A model generated the notes under the pieces. It was given only the letters and a program-made list of their open reading frames with translations. It was not told the origin of the DNA and did not search any database. Below, in pieces: positions 1 through 9,890 of a stretch of 64,000 nucleotides of DNA. Source of the DNA: Pseudohongiella sp. (GTDB lineage: Bacteria; Pseudomonadota; Gammaproteobacteria; Pseudomonadales; Pseudohongiellaceae); the NCBI RefSeq assembly GCF_011050365.1, contig NZ_DRFV01000009.1, positions 124,001 through 188,000 on the forward strand, in the 5' to 3' direction. The position numbers were made by a program, and so were the translations under genes. The stretch's first letter is position 1. Every line of letters starts with the position of its first letter.

Positions 1-51
1 GGCACGATCCAGCGGCAACACCACGCCGGTTTGTACATCAAATTTTTTCAT
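1..51 (-). CDS. leuD: 3-isopropylmalate dehydratase small subunit (partial)
   Basis: Only the first 17 codons are inside the window; the rest lies to the left. The reverse strand opens with ATG and reads MKKFDVQTGVVLPLDRA, which fits the start of LeuD proteins (a short lead, then a VVPLD-like segment). LeuD pairs with LeuC to isomerise 2- and 3-isopropylmalate in leucine synthesis. It follows leuC by 82 nt on the same strand, the usual leuCD order. The call rests on the N-terminal pattern plus position. Confidence 0.85.
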   Translation of the reverse strand, partial: MKKFDVQTGVVLPLDRA

Positions 52-133
52 AGTCTTGGTCTCAAAATTCTGGAGCTCAAATTCGCTTGCGATCTCTTGG
101 TCTTGCCGCAGCTGTTGCCGCAGCCCGGGGCGC

Positions 134-1576
134 TCAGTGAGCGCGATCGGATTCCAGCAGGATATCGCGCACATCAACAAAGTGGCCATGGATGGCCGCG
201 GCGGCTGCCATCGCCGGACTGACCAGATGGGTACGCCCGCCAAAGCCCTGACGACCTTCGAAGTTACGGTTGGACGTCGACGCACAATGCTTGCCTGCCG
301 GCAACTGGTCGGCGTTCATGGCCAGGCACATGGAGCAGCCCGGTTCGCGCCATTCCAGACCCGCCTCGACAAAGATCTTGTCCAGGCCTTCAGCTTCCGC
401 CTGCTTTTTAACCAGCCCGGAACCGGGCACCACCAGCGCCAGCTCAATCGTACTGGCGACCTTGCGGCCCTTGACGACGGCGGCTGCAGCACGCAGATCT
501 TCAATGCGTGAATTGGTGCAGGAGCCGATAAACACCACATCCAGCTTGATGTCCTTGATGGCGGTGCCGGGCTTCAGACCCATGTATTTCAGCGCCTGAC
601 GGATGCTCTCGGCGCGGCCACTGTCAGCCTCCTGATCCGGGTCGGGCACCACACCGGTGACCGGCGCAACCATTTCCGGTGACGTGCCCCAGGTGACCTG
701 GGGAATGATGTCGGCAGCATCCAGCACCACCACGCGGTCGAATTGCGCATCGTTGTCACTGGTCAGTTGCAGCCAGGCTTCAGCGGCTTTGTCGAACATC
801 TCGCCCTTGGGAGCAAACGGACGGCCCCGAATGTAATCCACCGTGGTCTGGTCCGCAGCAATCAGGCCCGCACGGGCACCGGCTTCAATCGCCATGTTGC
901 AGATGGTCATGCGCCCTTCCATGCTCAGTGAACGAATCGCTTCGCCGCCAAACTCGATGGTATAACCGGTACCACCGGCAGTGCCGATGTTACCGATGAT
1001 GGCCAGCACAATATCCTTGGCGGTGACGCCCGGATTCAACTGACCATCCACCCGTATCAGCATATTCTTCATCTTGCGCTGAATCAGGCACTGGGTCGCC
1101 ATCACATGCTCTACTTCCGAGGTACCAATACCGTGCGCGAGTGCGCCCAGCGCGCCGTGGGTGGAGGTGTGGGAATCGCCACAGACGATGGTCATGCCCG
1201 GCAGTGTGGCGCCCTGCTCTGGCCCCACAACGTGCACAATGCCCTGGCGCTCGTCGTTCATGTCCAGCTCAAGGATGCCAAATTCACGGCAGTTATCATC
1301 CAGGGTTCGCACCTGAATGCGTGACACCGGATCCATGATGCCTTCCAGGCCGCGGCTGCGCTCACTCTTGGTGGTCGGAATATTATGATCCGGCGTGGCC
1401 AGGTTGGCATCGGCGCGCCATGGCTTACGCCCGGTCAGACGCAGTCCTTCAAAGGCCTGAGGCGAAGTCACTTCGTGAATCAACTGGCGATCTATGTAGA
1501 TCAGTGCCGTGCCGTCATCACGCTGTTTGACCAGGTGAGAGTCCCAAAGTTTGTCGTACAAGGTTTTTCCAGCCAT
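134..1576 (-). CDS. leuC: 3-isopropylmalate dehydratase large subunit
   Basis: Aconitase-family subunit that, with LeuD, interconverts 2- and 3-isopropylmalate in the cytoplasmic leucine pathway. The protein begins [14 protein letters not shown], the normal LeuC start, so I use the ATG at 1576 and not an upstream in-frame codon at 1609; this gives 480 aa, close to the family length. Fe-S ligand regions are visible as [14 protein letters not shown] and [11 protein letters not shown]. The C-terminus ([16 protein letters not shown]) is a little longer than usual. Upstream is an AT-rich 85-nt gap to aroC that probably holds the leuCD promoter; no leader peptide or attenuator was recognised there. 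Confidence 0.97.
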   Translation of the reverse strand: MAGKTLYDKLWDSHLVKQRDDGTALIYIDRQLIHEVTSPQAFEGLRLTGRKPWRADANLATPDHNIPTTKSERSRGLEGIMDPVSRIQVRTLDDNCREFGILELDMNDERQGIVHVVGPEQGATLPGMTIVCGDSHTSTHGALGALAHGIGTSEVEHVMATQCLIQRKMKNMLIRVDGQLNPGVTAKDIVLAIIGNIGTAGGTGYTIEFGGEAIRSLSMEGRMTICNMAIEAGARAGLIAADQTTVDYIRGRPFAPKGEMFDKAAEAWLQLTSDNDAQFDRVVVLDAADIIPQVTWGTSPEMVAPVTGVVPDPDQEADSGRAESIRQALKYMGLKPGTAIKDIKLDVVFIGSCTNSRIEDLRAAAAVVKGRKVASTIELALVVPGSGLVKKQAEAEGLDKIFVEAGLEWREPGCSMCLAMNADQLPAGKHCASTSNRNFEGRQGFGGRTHLVSPAMAAAAAIHGHFVDVRDILLESDRAH

Positions 1577-1661
1577 GAATAGTTCCCGATTTAACCTGTC
1601 AAAAAACAACTGTTAATAATTAATCAAAATTCTAACTTAATTACTTAACCCAATGATAAAT

Positions 1662-2747
1662 CTAAATTACCGGCGTTGAGCAGCGTACATCAAAGTTCTG
1701 TGCCCGGTGCCGCAGCAGGTGATCCATCAGCACAATGGCCAGCATCGCTTCAGCGATCGGCACCGCGCGAATGCCGACACAGGGGTCGTGACGCCCGGTC
1801 GTCACCACTTCCACCGGATTACCTGCGACATCAATCGCACGTCCCGGCAGGCGCAGACTGGATGTCGGTTTCAGTGCAATATGCGCGACGATATCCTGTC
1901 CGCTGGAGATACCGCCCAGCACCCCACCGGCGCTGTTGGACAAGAAGCCTTCCGGCGTCATTTCATCACGATGCTCGGTGCCTTTCTGGCTGACCGAATC
2001 AAAACCGGCGCCGATCTCTACACCTTTGACGGCATTGATGCTCATCAGTGCGTGTGCGATATCCGCATCCAGCCGGTCAAACACCGGCTCGCCAAGCCCC
2101 ACAGGTACACTTGACGCCACCACGGATATCCGGGCGCCGATGGAATTACCTTCCTTGTTCAGCGCCGCCATGTAAGCTTCCATCTCCGCTACCTTGCCGG
2201 CATCGGGACAGAAAAACGCATTCTGCTCCACCTGATCCCAGTCAAACTGCTCAGCTTTGATCGGGCCCAGCTGGCTAAGATAGGCGCGTACCTGCACACC
2301 GAACTGCTGCGCCAGATACTTCTTGGCGATGGCGCCGGCGGCCACCCGCATCGCGGTTTCGCGCGCCGATGAGCGCCCGCCACCACGGTAGTCACGGAAT
2401 CCATACTTCTGCTGGTAGGTATAATCAGCATGAGCCGGCCTGAATATATCCTTGATATTACTATAATCTTTTGATTTCTGATCGGTGTTTTCGATCATCA
2501 GTCCAATCGGCGTACCGGTGGTTTTGCCCTCGAACACACCGGACAGAATTTTCACCGCATCGGCTTCTTTCCGTTGCGTGGTAAACCGCGACTGTCCCGG
2601 CTTGCGACGATTCAGATCGCGCTGCAGATCTTCCTCTGACAACGCCAATCCCGGCGGGCATCCGTCAACAATACAACCCAGCGCCAGACCATGACTTTCG
2701 CCAAAACTGGTGACCGTGAACAACTTACCTATGCTATTACCGGACAT
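1662..2747 (-). CDS. aroC: chorismate synthase
   Basis: Last step of the shikimate pathway: EPSP to chorismate, using reduced FMN. The 361-aa protein starts [20 protein letters not shown], the family's signature N-terminus, and contains [26 protein letters not shown], the conserved FMN/substrate-binding stretch, in residues ~105-130. Length matches E. coli AroC. It lies 69 nt downstream of prmB on the same strand; aroC and prmB are neighbours in several gammaproteobacteria, so cotranscription is likely. Confidence 0.98.
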   Translation of the reverse strand: MSGNSIGKLFTVTSFGESHGLALGCIVDGCPPGLALSEEDLQRDLNRRKPGQSRFTTQRKEADAVKILSGVFEGKTTGTPIGLMIENTDQKSKDYSNIKDIFRPAHADYTYQQKYGFRDYRGGGRSSARETAMRVAAGAIAKKYLAQQFGVQVRAYLSQLGPIKAEQFDWDQVEQNAFFCPDAGKVAEMEAYMAALNKEGNSIGARISVVASSVPVGLGEPVFDRLDADIAHALMSINAVKGVEIGAGFDSVSQKGTEHRDEMTPEGFLSNSAGGVLGGISSGQDIVAHIALKPTSSLRLPGRAIDVAGNPVEVVTTGRHDPCVGIRAVPIAEAMLAIVLMDHLLRHRAQNFDVRCSTPVI

Positions 2748-2816
2748 GTGTCGGAGCCCCAGCGCGAGATTACAGAAAATTTCAGCGTGTCGAAAAGGCG
2801 CAAATTATACACGAAT

Positions 2817-3698
2817 TCAGCGTTCGGCACGAATCAGCGCATCACGGGCAATGGCCAGGACACCTTCGCCACCGCTGTCAAACTCCAGCCAGGTGACCGG
2901 CCACTGTGGATAACGCTGGTCCAGCAGGCTCCAGGTAAACCCCAGCTCCAGTACCAGCACGCCGGCAGGCGTCAGATGTTTGCTGGCCTGTCGCAGTATC
3001 TGTAAAGGAATGGCCAGACCATCCTCATCGGACAGCAAACCCAATGCCGGCTCTCGCTGGTATTCCGGTGGCAGCTCTGCCACCTCCTCTGCCGATACAT
3101 AGGGCGGATTGGAGACGATCAGGTCATAAGCGCCCGACACGTCAGCAAACAAATCCGAGCACACGATTCTGACCCGATCCTGCAGCCCGTGCCGGATGAT
3201 ATTCTGCTGCGCCACGGCCAGTGCATCGGCAGAGATGTCTGCCAGATCGACCCGGGCTTCGGGAAACACCAATGCGGTCGCGATACCAATACAACCACTG
3301 CCGGTGCACAGATCCAGCACCCGTGAGGGTGGCGCGCTGAGCAAAGGCTGATACTGCTGCAGAATCAACTCCGCAATTGGCGAGCGCGGCACCAACACAC
3401 GCTCATCGACGTAAAACGGCAGACCGGCGAACCAGGCCTCGCCCAACACATAGGCCATGGGCAGCCGCTCATCACAGCGTCGCCGGGCCAGCGTTTCGAT
3501 GCGCTGCCACTCAGCTGTCGTCACCTGCCGCTGCGCCACCGCCTGCTGGCTGCTGTCATCATCACCAAATGGCAAACCCAGCACGGTGAACACCAGATAC
3601 ACCGCTTCATCCCAGGGGTTGTCCGTACCATGGCCATAATACAGCCCGGCGTCTTCAAACATGCTGCAACTTTGCTCAACACAGGCTTGTACATTCAT
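2817..3698 (-). CDS. prmB: 50S ribosomal protein L3 N5-glutamine methyltransferase
   Basis: SAM-dependent enzyme that methylates a glutamine of ribosomal protein L3. The start at 3698 (MNVQACVEQS) is preceded by AGGAAA and gives 293 aa; the open frame extends further upstream but that part shows no PrmB similarity. YYGHGTDNPWDEAVYLV near residue 25 is typical of PrmB and separates it from PrmC. The SAM site is VLDLCTGSGCIGI and the catalytic amide-binding motif is SNPPYVS. Divergent from folE across 148 nt. Confidence 0.96.
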   Translation of the reverse strand: MNVQACVEQSCSMFEDAGLYYGHGTDNPWDEAVYLVFTVLGLPFGDDDSSQQAVAQRQVTTAEWQRIETLARRRCDERLPMAYVLGEAWFAGLPFYVDERVLVPRSPIAELILQQYQPLLSAPPSRVLDLCTGSGCIGIATALVFPEARVDLADISADALAVAQQNIIRHGLQDRVRIVCSDLFADVSGAYDLIVSNPPYVSAEEVAELPPEYQREPALGLLSDEDGLAIPLQILRQASKHLTPAGVLVLELGFTWSLLDQRYPQWPVTWLEFDSGGEGVLAIARDALIRAER

Positions 3699-3846
3699 TG
3701 TCGGTTTCCTGCTGCATCGCGCGTGCCTGACGGCGATGCTAAAAATCACTTTACGCTTGGGCAGCGATATCGTAGGGTATGTCTCCTTTTTTGACCAAGC
3801 CCTTTTAACCAGCCCCCTATAAACTACACAGGACTGAATCGCTGTC

Positions 3847-4398
3847 ATGACCATTGAAACAGCCTACAGTGAAATCATCAGCGCCATCGGCGAGGACCTC
3901 TCGCGTCCCGGCCTGCGCGACACCCCATTGCGCGCAGCCAAGGCCATTCAGTTTCTGACCCGCGGTTACCAGCAGGACATTGATGAAGTTATCAACAATG
4001 CGCTGTTCCCGTCTGAGTCCGAAGAGATGGTGATCGTCAAAAACATTGAATTATATTCCATGTGCGAGCATCACATGCTGCCTTTTATTGGCAAATGTCA
4101 TGTCGCCTATCTGCCCAAGGGCAAAGTCATCGGGCTGTCCAAGATTGCCCGCATCGTTGACGTATTTGCCCGTCGCCTGCAGATCCAGGAAAACCTGACC
4201 AAGGAAATCGCCGAGGTGATCGTGCAGAAGACCGGTGCCGGCGGCGCAGCCGTGATCATCGAAGCCCAGCACATGTGCATGATGATGCGGGGAGTGGAGA
4301 AACAGAACTCGGTGATGACGACCTCGTGCATGCTGGGCGCCTTCCGCAGCAGCCAGAACACACGCAACGAGTTCCTGTCGCTGGTGCAGCAGCGCTAG
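3847..4398 (+). CDS. folE: GTP cyclohydrolase I
   Basis: Opens GTP to 7,8-dihydroneopterin triphosphate, first step of tetrahydrofolate (and, through QueD at 49652, queuosine) synthesis. The 183-aa protein has the zinc-binding [13 protein letters not shown] segment and the second Cys region [17 protein letters not shown] of type I enzymes. The ATG lies 146 nt from the divergent prmB start. It ends against the converging DUF4892 gene with a 4-nt overlap. Single gene, probably transcribed alone. Confidence 0.97.
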   Translation: MTIETAYSEIISAIGEDLSRPGLRDTPLRAAKAIQFLTRGYQQDIDEVINNALFPSESEEMVIVKNIELYSMCEHHMLPFIGKCHVAYLPKGKVIGLSKIARIVDVFARRLQIQENLTKEIAEVIVQKTGAGGAAVIIEAQHMCMMMRGVEKQNSVMTTSCMLGAFRSSQNTRNEFLSLVQQR

Positions 4399-5339
4399 GG
4401 CCGCAGCACCATCTCGATGCGCTGACCACAGGGGCCGGGGCGACAGACTGGGGCCAGCGGCCCCAGGCCCTGGGCCTGCAGGCGATCCGCATCAATACCG
4501 GAGGCAGCCACCCGGTCCACTACCGCTTGCGCGCGTTGCCTTGAGCGCGCCTGCAGCTCGCTTAGCGAACCGCTGTCCTGCAGATGCCCGACAATATAAA
4601 CCTCGAGCAGGGCGTCACGGCCAAGCACATCCACAATCAGATCGATACCGTCGACATTGACCAGCTCATCGCTGTCATTGAAGCTCAGGTCGGTGATAAC
4701 CACGGCCCGCTCGCGCGCCAGTCGTTGCTCCAGCGCTTGCGGGGTGGTATTCAGGCCTTCGCGTTGCTCAGCCGCCAGCTGCGCCGGCAGTTCCAGGAAG
4801 TCGATATGGGCATACATGCGACGGTTGGCCCGTGTCACCACATAGAGAGCCGCGTAACCATTGATCTGTTCCCGCTCCCGCATACTCTGATAGGTGCTGG
4901 CCGAATAGAACTGGTTGGCTTCCGGTCCGTACAGAATGCGGTTGTCAAACACATCATTGGCCCAGAAATTACTGCTGCCGCACCCCCTGCCCTGACAGCT
5001 GAACAACGCCTGCTGCCCCTGTCTCAACAATTGATCTCGATAGAACCGGAAAACTTCATCGGTGAGGAAACCACCGGGAATTTCATAGGTGATCCGGTAC
5101 AGGTGCCCCTGAAAACGCTCTGACCGGCTTGGCGCTACCGTACCGGCAGCCCGCTGCATGCGGCCCAGTGGCAGGTTATAGACGGTTGATGGTTGTTCCC
5201 GGTAGTCAACAATAGTGGACCCGGGGAAACGCTCAACGCCAGGGTAGTCCGATGACCCGGCGACGTCGGCATGCACCAGCGTCGAGCTCAGGGCCAGCAG
5301 CGCAGCCAATAACAACCCGCGCAAACAGTAATCAAACAT
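4395..5339 (-). CDS. DUF4892 family protein with OmpA-like C-terminus
   Basis: Exported envelope protein of unknown job. A signal peptide ([20 protein letters not shown]) is followed by a DUF4892-like domain (residues ~25-200, [17 protein letters not shown] and ITYEIPGG) and a C-terminal OmpA-type segment ([35 protein letters not shown]), the fold that binds peptidoglycan. Two Cys pairs ([16 protein letters not shown]) may form disulfides. I chose ATG 5339 (MFDYCLRG), which overlaps the upstream DUF4389 gene by 8 nt and puts positively charged residues just before the hydrophobic stretch. It converges on folE. Confidence 0.75.
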   Translation of the reverse strand: MFDYCLRGLLLAALLALSSTLVHADVAGSSDYPGVERFPGSTIVDYREQPSTVYNLPLGRMQRAAGTVAPSRSERFQGHLYRITYEIPGGFLTDEVFRFYRDQLLRQGQQALFSCQGRGCGSSNFWANDVFDNRILYGPEANQFYSASTYQSMREREQINGYAALYVVTRANRRMYAHIDFLELPAQLAAEQREGLNTTPQALEQRLARERAVVITDLSFNDSDELVNVDGIDLIVDVLGRDALLEVYIVGHLQDSGSLSELQARSRQRAQAVVDRVAASGIDADRLQAQGLGPLAPVCRPGPCGQRIEMVLRP

Positions 5340-5940
5340 CTTTTGCCTGCTTGTCGACGACATCGGTGACACCCATCTCGGGACCGGTGTCGGTGTCGGC
5401 CTCAGCCCCGGGTTCGGCGGGCGTTGCGGTCTTGATGTCAGCAGTAGTCTGTGTTGTCGAGGCGTCCGACGCTACCGGCTTGCCGGTGAAAGCTTTGGGA
5501 GTTTTGCTGGTAGACCTGGTGGCGCGCCGTGCTGCCGATTCCGCCATGACTTTGGCTGCAGATTCGGCAGCGGTTTCGCTGCCTGCTGCCGGTGTCTGTT
5601 GTGCTGCCGGCTGCGAAGCAAAATCGGCGGTATCGGCGGTGGTCACATCATCGACTTCGTCTTCATTCGCCAGCGGAAACTGTGCAAACGGAAACGGTTT
5701 TTCTTCGCTGTTATAGGTCAGGAATCCGAGAATCTGGGACACATACAGCGTCAGGCTGCTGCCCAGACGGCGCAGATTGACATTGTCATCACCGGTAATC
5801 AGGCTGAACAGAATCTGCGCCAGCATCAGTACCAGCAGGATAACACCGGCCACATAGAGCGCCAGCACAAAGCCGGCCATGAACAGCACGCGCAACCACG
5901 CTGAAGGTTTCTTTAGATTTTCCACATAGTCGTCAGACAT
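5332..5940 (-). CDS. DUF4389 family membrane protein
   Basis: Inner-membrane protein of unknown function, 202 aa from the ATG at 5940 (MSDDYVENLKKPSAW). Residues ~5-90 match DUF4389: one strong hydrophobic segment (LFMAGFVLALYVAGVILLVL) then LFSLITGDDN and SQILGFLTYNSEEKPFPF. The rest is a long Ala/Thr/Asp-rich, low-complexity tail probably disordered in the cytoplasm; it is longer than I would expect for the family. It overlaps the following DUF4892 gene by 8 nt, suggesting they are made together. Confidence 0.8.
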   Translation of the reverse strand: MSDDYVENLKKPSAWLRVLFMAGFVLALYVAGVILLVLMLAQILFSLITGDDNVNLRRLGSSLTLYVSQILGFLTYNSEEKPFPFAQFPLANEDEVDDVTTADTADFASQPAAQQTPAAGSETAAESAAKVMAESAARRATRSTSKTPKAFTGKPVASDASTTQTTADIKTATPAEPGAEADTDTGPEMGVTDVVDKQAKDV

Positions 5941-6006
5941 GTCCCGGGCTCCTGTTGTGATCTTTGTCGCCAAACTGACACCAGGTGTTACTTCAAGCTG
6001 TCCCTG

Positions 6007-7038
6007 TCAATTCAGCGTTTTACTTTGGTGTGCCTCGTACTCTACATCCAGCGCGCCTTCACCCAGCATCAGGGCCGAGATAACCTGGCTGACCGGTTTG
6101 CCTTCATAAACAATCTGATATAAACCCGACGCCAGAGGCATGTAGATGCCCAACTCGTCGGCCTTTTCCTTGACCAGTTTCAGGGTGTTGACACCTTCTG
6201 CGACCTGCCCGATCTCGGCCACGGCCTCCTCCAGCGATTTGCCCTGCCCCAGGGCAAAGCCTACACGAAAATTGCGACTCAGCGAAGACGAACAGGTTAC
6301 GATCAGATCGCCGACGCCGGACAGGCCCAGGAATGTCATCGGGTCCGCTCCCAGCTCCCGGCCAAAGCGCGCCATTTCGGTCAGGCTGCGGGTAATCAGC
6401 ATACCGTTGGTGTTTTGTCCCATGCCCATGGCTGAAGCAAGACCCGCAATGATGGCATAGATGTTCTTTAATGAGCCGCCCAGTTCAACGCCGAACATGT
6501 CGTCATTGGTGTAGACCCTGAAATACTCACTCTTTAATACGTCACGCACGCGGTCACGGACCATGTCATCGTTACTGGCGATTACCGTGCCGGCGAGGTT
6601 GCGCCTGGCAATCTCACTGGCCAGATTGGGTCCGCTGAGCACACCGATACGGGCGCCCGGTGCTTCCTCGCGCATCACCTGGCTCATCAGCAGAAAACTG
6701 CCTGCTTCGATGCCTTTGGTCGTGCTCACCAGTATGGTATCGGCAGTCAAAGCGGGCAACATTTTTCGCACCACCGTGCGGAAATAGGCGCTGGGCACAG
6801 CGACAAAGACCAGGCGGCTGCCACTGACCGCCTGCTCGATATCAGCGGTGGCATGCACGTTCTCATCCAATTGGTAACCGGGCAGGTAATGCGGGTTTTC
6901 GTGGGTCCGGTTGACCTCGTCTACCAGGTCGGGGTTACGCATCCAGAAGTTTACTTTATAACCGTTGGCGGCGACGATATTGGCGATCACTGTGCCAAAA
7001 CTACCGCCTCCCAATACGCTGACTGTATGCGTGGGCAT
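6007..7038 (-). CDS. gpsA: glycerol-3-phosphate dehydrogenase [NAD(P)+]
   Basis: Reduces dihydroxyacetone phosphate to sn-glycerol 3-phosphate for phospholipid synthesis; cytoplasmic. The 343-aa protein has the N-terminal Rossmann loop SVLGGGSFGTVIAN, the SVTKG-like STTKGIEAG, the GPNLASEIA motif, and the catalytic/substrate region ELGGSLKNIYAIIAG followed by GLSGVGDLIVTCSS. Length is normal. It lies 33 nt downstream of sthA on the same strand and probably belongs to the apbE-nqrM-sthA-gpsA run. Confidence 0.97.
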   Translation of the reverse strand: MPTHTVSVLGGGSFGTVIANIVAANGYKVNFWMRNPDLVDEVNRTHENPHYLPGYQLDENVHATADIEQAVSGSRLVFVAVPSAYFRTVVRKMLPALTADTILVSTTKGIEAGSFLLMSQVMREEAPGARIGVLSGPNLASEIARRNLAGTVIASNDDMVRDRVRDVLKSEYFRVYTNDDMFGVELGGSLKNIYAIIAGLASAMGMGQNTNGMLITRSLTEMARFGRELGADPMTFLGLSGVGDLIVTCSSSLSRNFRVGFALGQGKSLEEAVAEIGQVAEGVNTLKLVKEKADELGIYMPLASGLYQIVYEGKPVSQVISALMLGEGALDVEYEAHQSKTLN

Positions 7039-7071
7039 TTCCTGTCTCCCGCTCGAAAGTCCGTTCAGTGT

Positions 7072-8457
7072 TCAGAATACCCGATTGAGGCCGTCCAGCG
7101 CCGCAATGCGATAGGCTTCTGCCATGGTCGGGTAGTTGAATGTGGTATTGAGGAAATACTTCATGGTGTTGGCGGCGCCTTGCTGCTCCATGATGGCCTG
7201 GCCAATGTGGACAATCTCCGAGGCCTGGTCACCGAAACAGTGGATGCCGAGAATTTCCAGGGTCTCGAAATGGAAAATCAGCTTCAGCATGCCCACCTGC
7301 TCGCCGGTTATCTGGCCACGCGCGGTGTTGTTGAAGAAGGCCTTGCCCACTTCATACGGAACCTGGGCAGCGGTCAGCTCCTGCTCGGTCTTGCCCAGCG
7401 TGCTGATCTCGGGGATGGTATAGATTCCCGAGGCGACACGGTCAATGGCGACAAACTCATCAGGATCCACGATGGCGTTGCAGGCGGCACGGCCCTGATC
7501 GTAGGATGCGCTGGCCAGCGAGGGCCAGCCGATAATATCGCCGGCAGCGTAGATGTTCTCCTGCGCCGTCTGATATCGCTCATTGACCTGCACCTGCCCG
7601 CGCGCATTGACCTTGATACCCAGCTTGTCCAGCCCCATGCCATCGGAGTTACCGGTTCGACCGTTGGCCCACAGGATGATGTCGCTTTTTATTTTCTTGC
7701 CTGAGGCCAGGTGAGTAACAACGTATTTGTCGTTGTACTCAATGGACTCATATTCTTCGTTGTGGCGGCTGCGCACGCCTATATCACGCAAGTGATAACT
7801 CAACGCGTCGGATATCTCCCAATCAAGGAAGGACAGCAGCGATTCCGCGGGATTGATCAGTTCCACCTTGCAGCCCAGGCCACCAAATATGGACGCGTAT
7901 TCACAACCGATGACGCCGGCGCCAATGACAGTGACTTTCTTGGGTGAGTGATCCAGCGTGAGTATCTTGTCGCTGTCAAACAGGCGCGGGTGCGTGAAAT
8001 CGACACTCTCCGGCCGGTACGGGCGCGAGCCGGTGGCAACAATGAAATGCTCGGCTTTCAGCGTCGGCCCTTTGTTGCCCAGCTTGATGGTATTGGCATC
8101 GAGGAAGGTCGCATGTCCGCGTATCACTTCAACATCATTCTTCTCGTAGTAATTGCTGCGCAGATACACCTGCTCGTCAATCACCCGGTCAGCGTGACAC
8201 ATGATTTCCTGAAAACTGGGTTTGTGCAGTGTTGCGAACTCGCGCAGCAAAGGGTTGGAGCGAAACTGCATGATCTGTTTGACGTAGTGGCGCAGTGCTT
8301 TCGACGGGATCGTGCCCAGGTGCGTGCAGTTACCTCCTACCTTATCGCGGTCGGAAATCAACGCCACGCGCCTGCCGTGCTTTGCTGCGTTGATCGCCGC
8401 GGATTCGCCAGCCGGACCGCTGCCGACCACAATAATATCGTAGGAATTCTTTGCCAT
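7072..8457 (-). CDS. sthA: soluble pyridine nucleotide transhydrogenase
   Basis: FAD enzyme moving hydride between NADPH and NAD+. Start ATG 8457 ([14 protein letters not shown]) gives 461 aa, the family length. FAD-binding [13 protein letters not shown] is at the N-terminus and the second dinucleotide fold is [16 protein letters not shown]. The segment [17 protein letters not shown] keeps only one of the two redox cysteines found in lipoamide/glutathione reductases, which is the hallmark of SthA. It follows nqrM by 23 nt; placed beside Nqr genes, it suits coordinated control of NADH supply. Confidence 0.96.
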   Translation of the reverse strand: MAKNSYDIIVVGSGPAGESAAINAAKHGRRVALISDRDKVGGNCTHLGTIPSKALRHYVKQIMQFRSNPLLREFATLHKPSFQEIMCHADRVIDEQVYLRSNYYEKNDVEVIRGHATFLDANTIKLGNKGPTLKAEHFIVATGSRPYRPESVDFTHPRLFDSDKILTLDHSPKKVTVIGAGVIGCEYASIFGGLGCKVELINPAESLLSFLDWEISDALSYHLRDIGVRSRHNEEYESIEYNDKYVVTHLASGKKIKSDIILWANGRTGNSDGMGLDKLGIKVNARGQVQVNERYQTAQENIYAAGDIIGWPSLASASYDQGRAACNAIVDPDEFVAIDRVASGIYTIPEISTLGKTEQELTAAQVPYEVGKAFFNNTARGQITGEQVGMLKLIFHFETLEILGIHCFGDQASEIVHIGQAIMEQQGAANTMKYFLNTTFNYPTMAEAYRIAALDGLNRVF

Positions 8458-8480
8458 TGTCCAGACTGCTCCTGTTGTTA

Positions 8481-8669
8481 CTACTTCGACACTTCCTCGC
8501 ACTTGGCCGGGCTTCCGCCACACAGCTCACAAGTGCCTTCAACACCGGCATTGTTCAGGCCGCCGCAGGAACCCTTGATGGGCTCGCGACCGAGCAGCAC
8601 ACCCACTGCCATACCTCCGACGACCATCAGCATAATTACAAAACTTGCGATCAAGGTTGTCATGTCCAT
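8481..8669 (-). CDS. nqrM: Na+-NQR maturation factor NqrM (DUF539)
   Basis: Small membrane-anchored protein, 62 aa, needed in Vibrio-type systems for a functional Na+-NQR, probably by delivering iron for the Fe-S centre buried between NqrD and NqrE. One transmembrane helix ([20 protein letters not shown]) is followed by the Cys motif [10 protein letters not shown]...[11 protein letters not shown]. This TM plus Cys pattern and the location directly after apbE identify it. It is 20 nt downstream of apbE and 23 nt upstream of sthA. Confidence 0.93.
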   Translation of the reverse strand: MDMTTLIASFVIMLMVVGGMAVGVLLGREPIKGSCGGLNNAGVEGTCELCGGSPAKCEEVSK

Positions 8670-8689
8670 CCCTCCAGATTGTTGTCAGG

Positions 8690-9772
8690 TCACACGTCGT
8701 CGTCCGACAGATAGTTTGCAAAGCGTGCTGTATAACGACTGTCGAATCCCTCGTCATCACGGCGTTTGGTAATAAAATAGGCCGCCAGGTCCAGGCGCTG
8801 TGCCAGCTCGTGAGCACGCTCAGCCCCCATCACCATGAAGGCGGTGGCCAGCGCATCCGCCATGATGGCGGTATCCGTAATCACGTATACCGCCGCCAGG
8901 TCGTGGCTGACCGGGCGACCGGTGAACGGATCAATCTCATGCGAGAATCTTACACCATCCTGTTCAAAAAAATTGCGATAATCTCCTGATCCGGCGATGG
9001 CAACCGATTGTCCGTCAATCACAATGATGTCATGCACCTCCGGTGCACCCTGCCCCGGCTTCTCAATCGCCGGCACCCAACTGCTACCGTCCGGCTTGAT
9101 GCCGCGGATGCGCAATTCGCCACCGATCTCGATAAAATAACTTTCCTGGCCCACGGAATCCAGATAATCAGCGATGACATCTGCACCATAACCTTTGGCG
9201 ATCCCGCTGAGATCAACGCGCACATCGCGCAGCTTGCGCAATTGCGGCGGCTGCTGACTCACCTCCAGATAACGATAACCGGTCTGTTCGCGCAATTGCG
9301 CGATTTCGACATCGGTTGGAATGCGCGGCGAGCCCGCCATCTCCTGCACCGGACCGAAGCCCCAACGATCAACCAACGGGCCCACGGTGACATCAAAATA
9401 GCCTCCGGTCAGCTCGCTGACCACCTGCGCCTGCGCCATGACATCGGCAAGCTCAGGGGAAACATCCATCCATTGACCGACCCCGAAACGATTGAAACGG
9501 GACAGCTCCGAATCCGGAGCATACGTCGACATCAATTCACGATCAATGCGATACAGACGCTGTTCAATGCCCTCGGCCAGCTCACTGTCCGAGACAGCCT
9601 CCGGAAACCCGGCAACCAGGACACTGTAACGGGTGCCCATGGTGTTGCCGTCAAGTTGATAAACCTCAGCCGGGCTTTCCGGACCCAGCCACAGCCAGGC
9701 CAGGAACAGACCCATAAATGCCAGGGTAAAACTGAAACGACGAAGGTACTTCAGATGGTACTTCAAGCACAC
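8690..9772 (-). CDS. apbE: FAD:protein FMN transferase
   Basis: Attaches FMN through a phosphoester to Thr of NqrB and NqrC, whose SGAT sites are present here. ApbE features are the N-terminal YQLDGNTMGTRYSVLVAG, DLSGIAKGYGADVIADYL, and GGELRIRG, with a C-terminal HEIDPFTGRPVSHDLAAV segment. A membrane anchor (LAFMGLFLAWLWLG) precedes the domain and has no lipobox Cys. The start is uncertain: GTG at 9772 has GGAGA almost touching it, while TTG two codons later sits at better spacing. It starts 22 nt past the nqr terminator. Confidence 0.93.
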   Translation of the reverse strand: MCLKYHLKYLRRFSFTLAFMGLFLAWLWLGPESPAEVYQLDGNTMGTRYSVLVAGFPEAVSDSELAEGIEQRLYRIDRELMSTYAPDSELSRFNRFGVGQWMDVSPELADVMAQAQVVSELTGGYFDVTVGPLVDRWGFGPVQEMAGSPRIPTDVEIAQLREQTGYRYLEVSQQPPQLRKLRDVRVDLSGIAKGYGADVIADYLDSVGQESYFIEIGGELRIRGIKPDGSSWVPAIEKPGQGAPEVHDIIVIDGQSVAIAGSGDYRNFFEQDGVRFSHEIDPFTGRPVSHDLAAVYVITDTAIMADALATAFMVMGAERAHELAQRLDLAAYFITKRRDDEGFDSRYTARFANYLSDDDV

Positions 9773-9794
9773 TCTCCGACCACAGCCTGTTAAC

Positions 9795-9841
9795 CAAAAA
9801 AGAGGGGAGCAGGACTGTCAGCACAGCACCCTTGCTCCCCC
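9795..9841 (-). terminator. intrinsic terminator after nqrF
   Basis: Arms 9833-9840 and 9804-9811 pair perfectly (GGGGAGCA / TGCTCCCC) round a loop of about 21 nt, and the minus transcript then runs into TCTTTTTT (9795-9803). This ends the nqrA-F message. The apbE start is only 22 nt further on, so apbE needs readthrough or a promoter inside this region. Confidence 0.75.
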
Positions 9842-9864
9842 GGTTTACGTCCTGGATCCAATAA

Positions 9865-9882
9865 GTGCCACCCGGGTGGCAC
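9865..9882. repeat. 18-bp perfect palindrome between nqrF and apbE
   Basis: GTGCCACCCGGGTGGCAC is its own reverse complement, with no central spacer. It lies 8 nt beyond the nqrF stop and upstream (in transcript order) of the terminator. It could be a hairpin protecting the nqr mRNA 3' end or a dimeric protein site; nothing in the sequence decides. Confidence 0.6.
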
Positions 9883-9890
9883 AGCATGAA

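Noticed and set aside
1577-1661. Leucine attenuator before leuC
   Set aside because: The gap is AT-rich but has no Leu-codon leader peptide or terminator pair.
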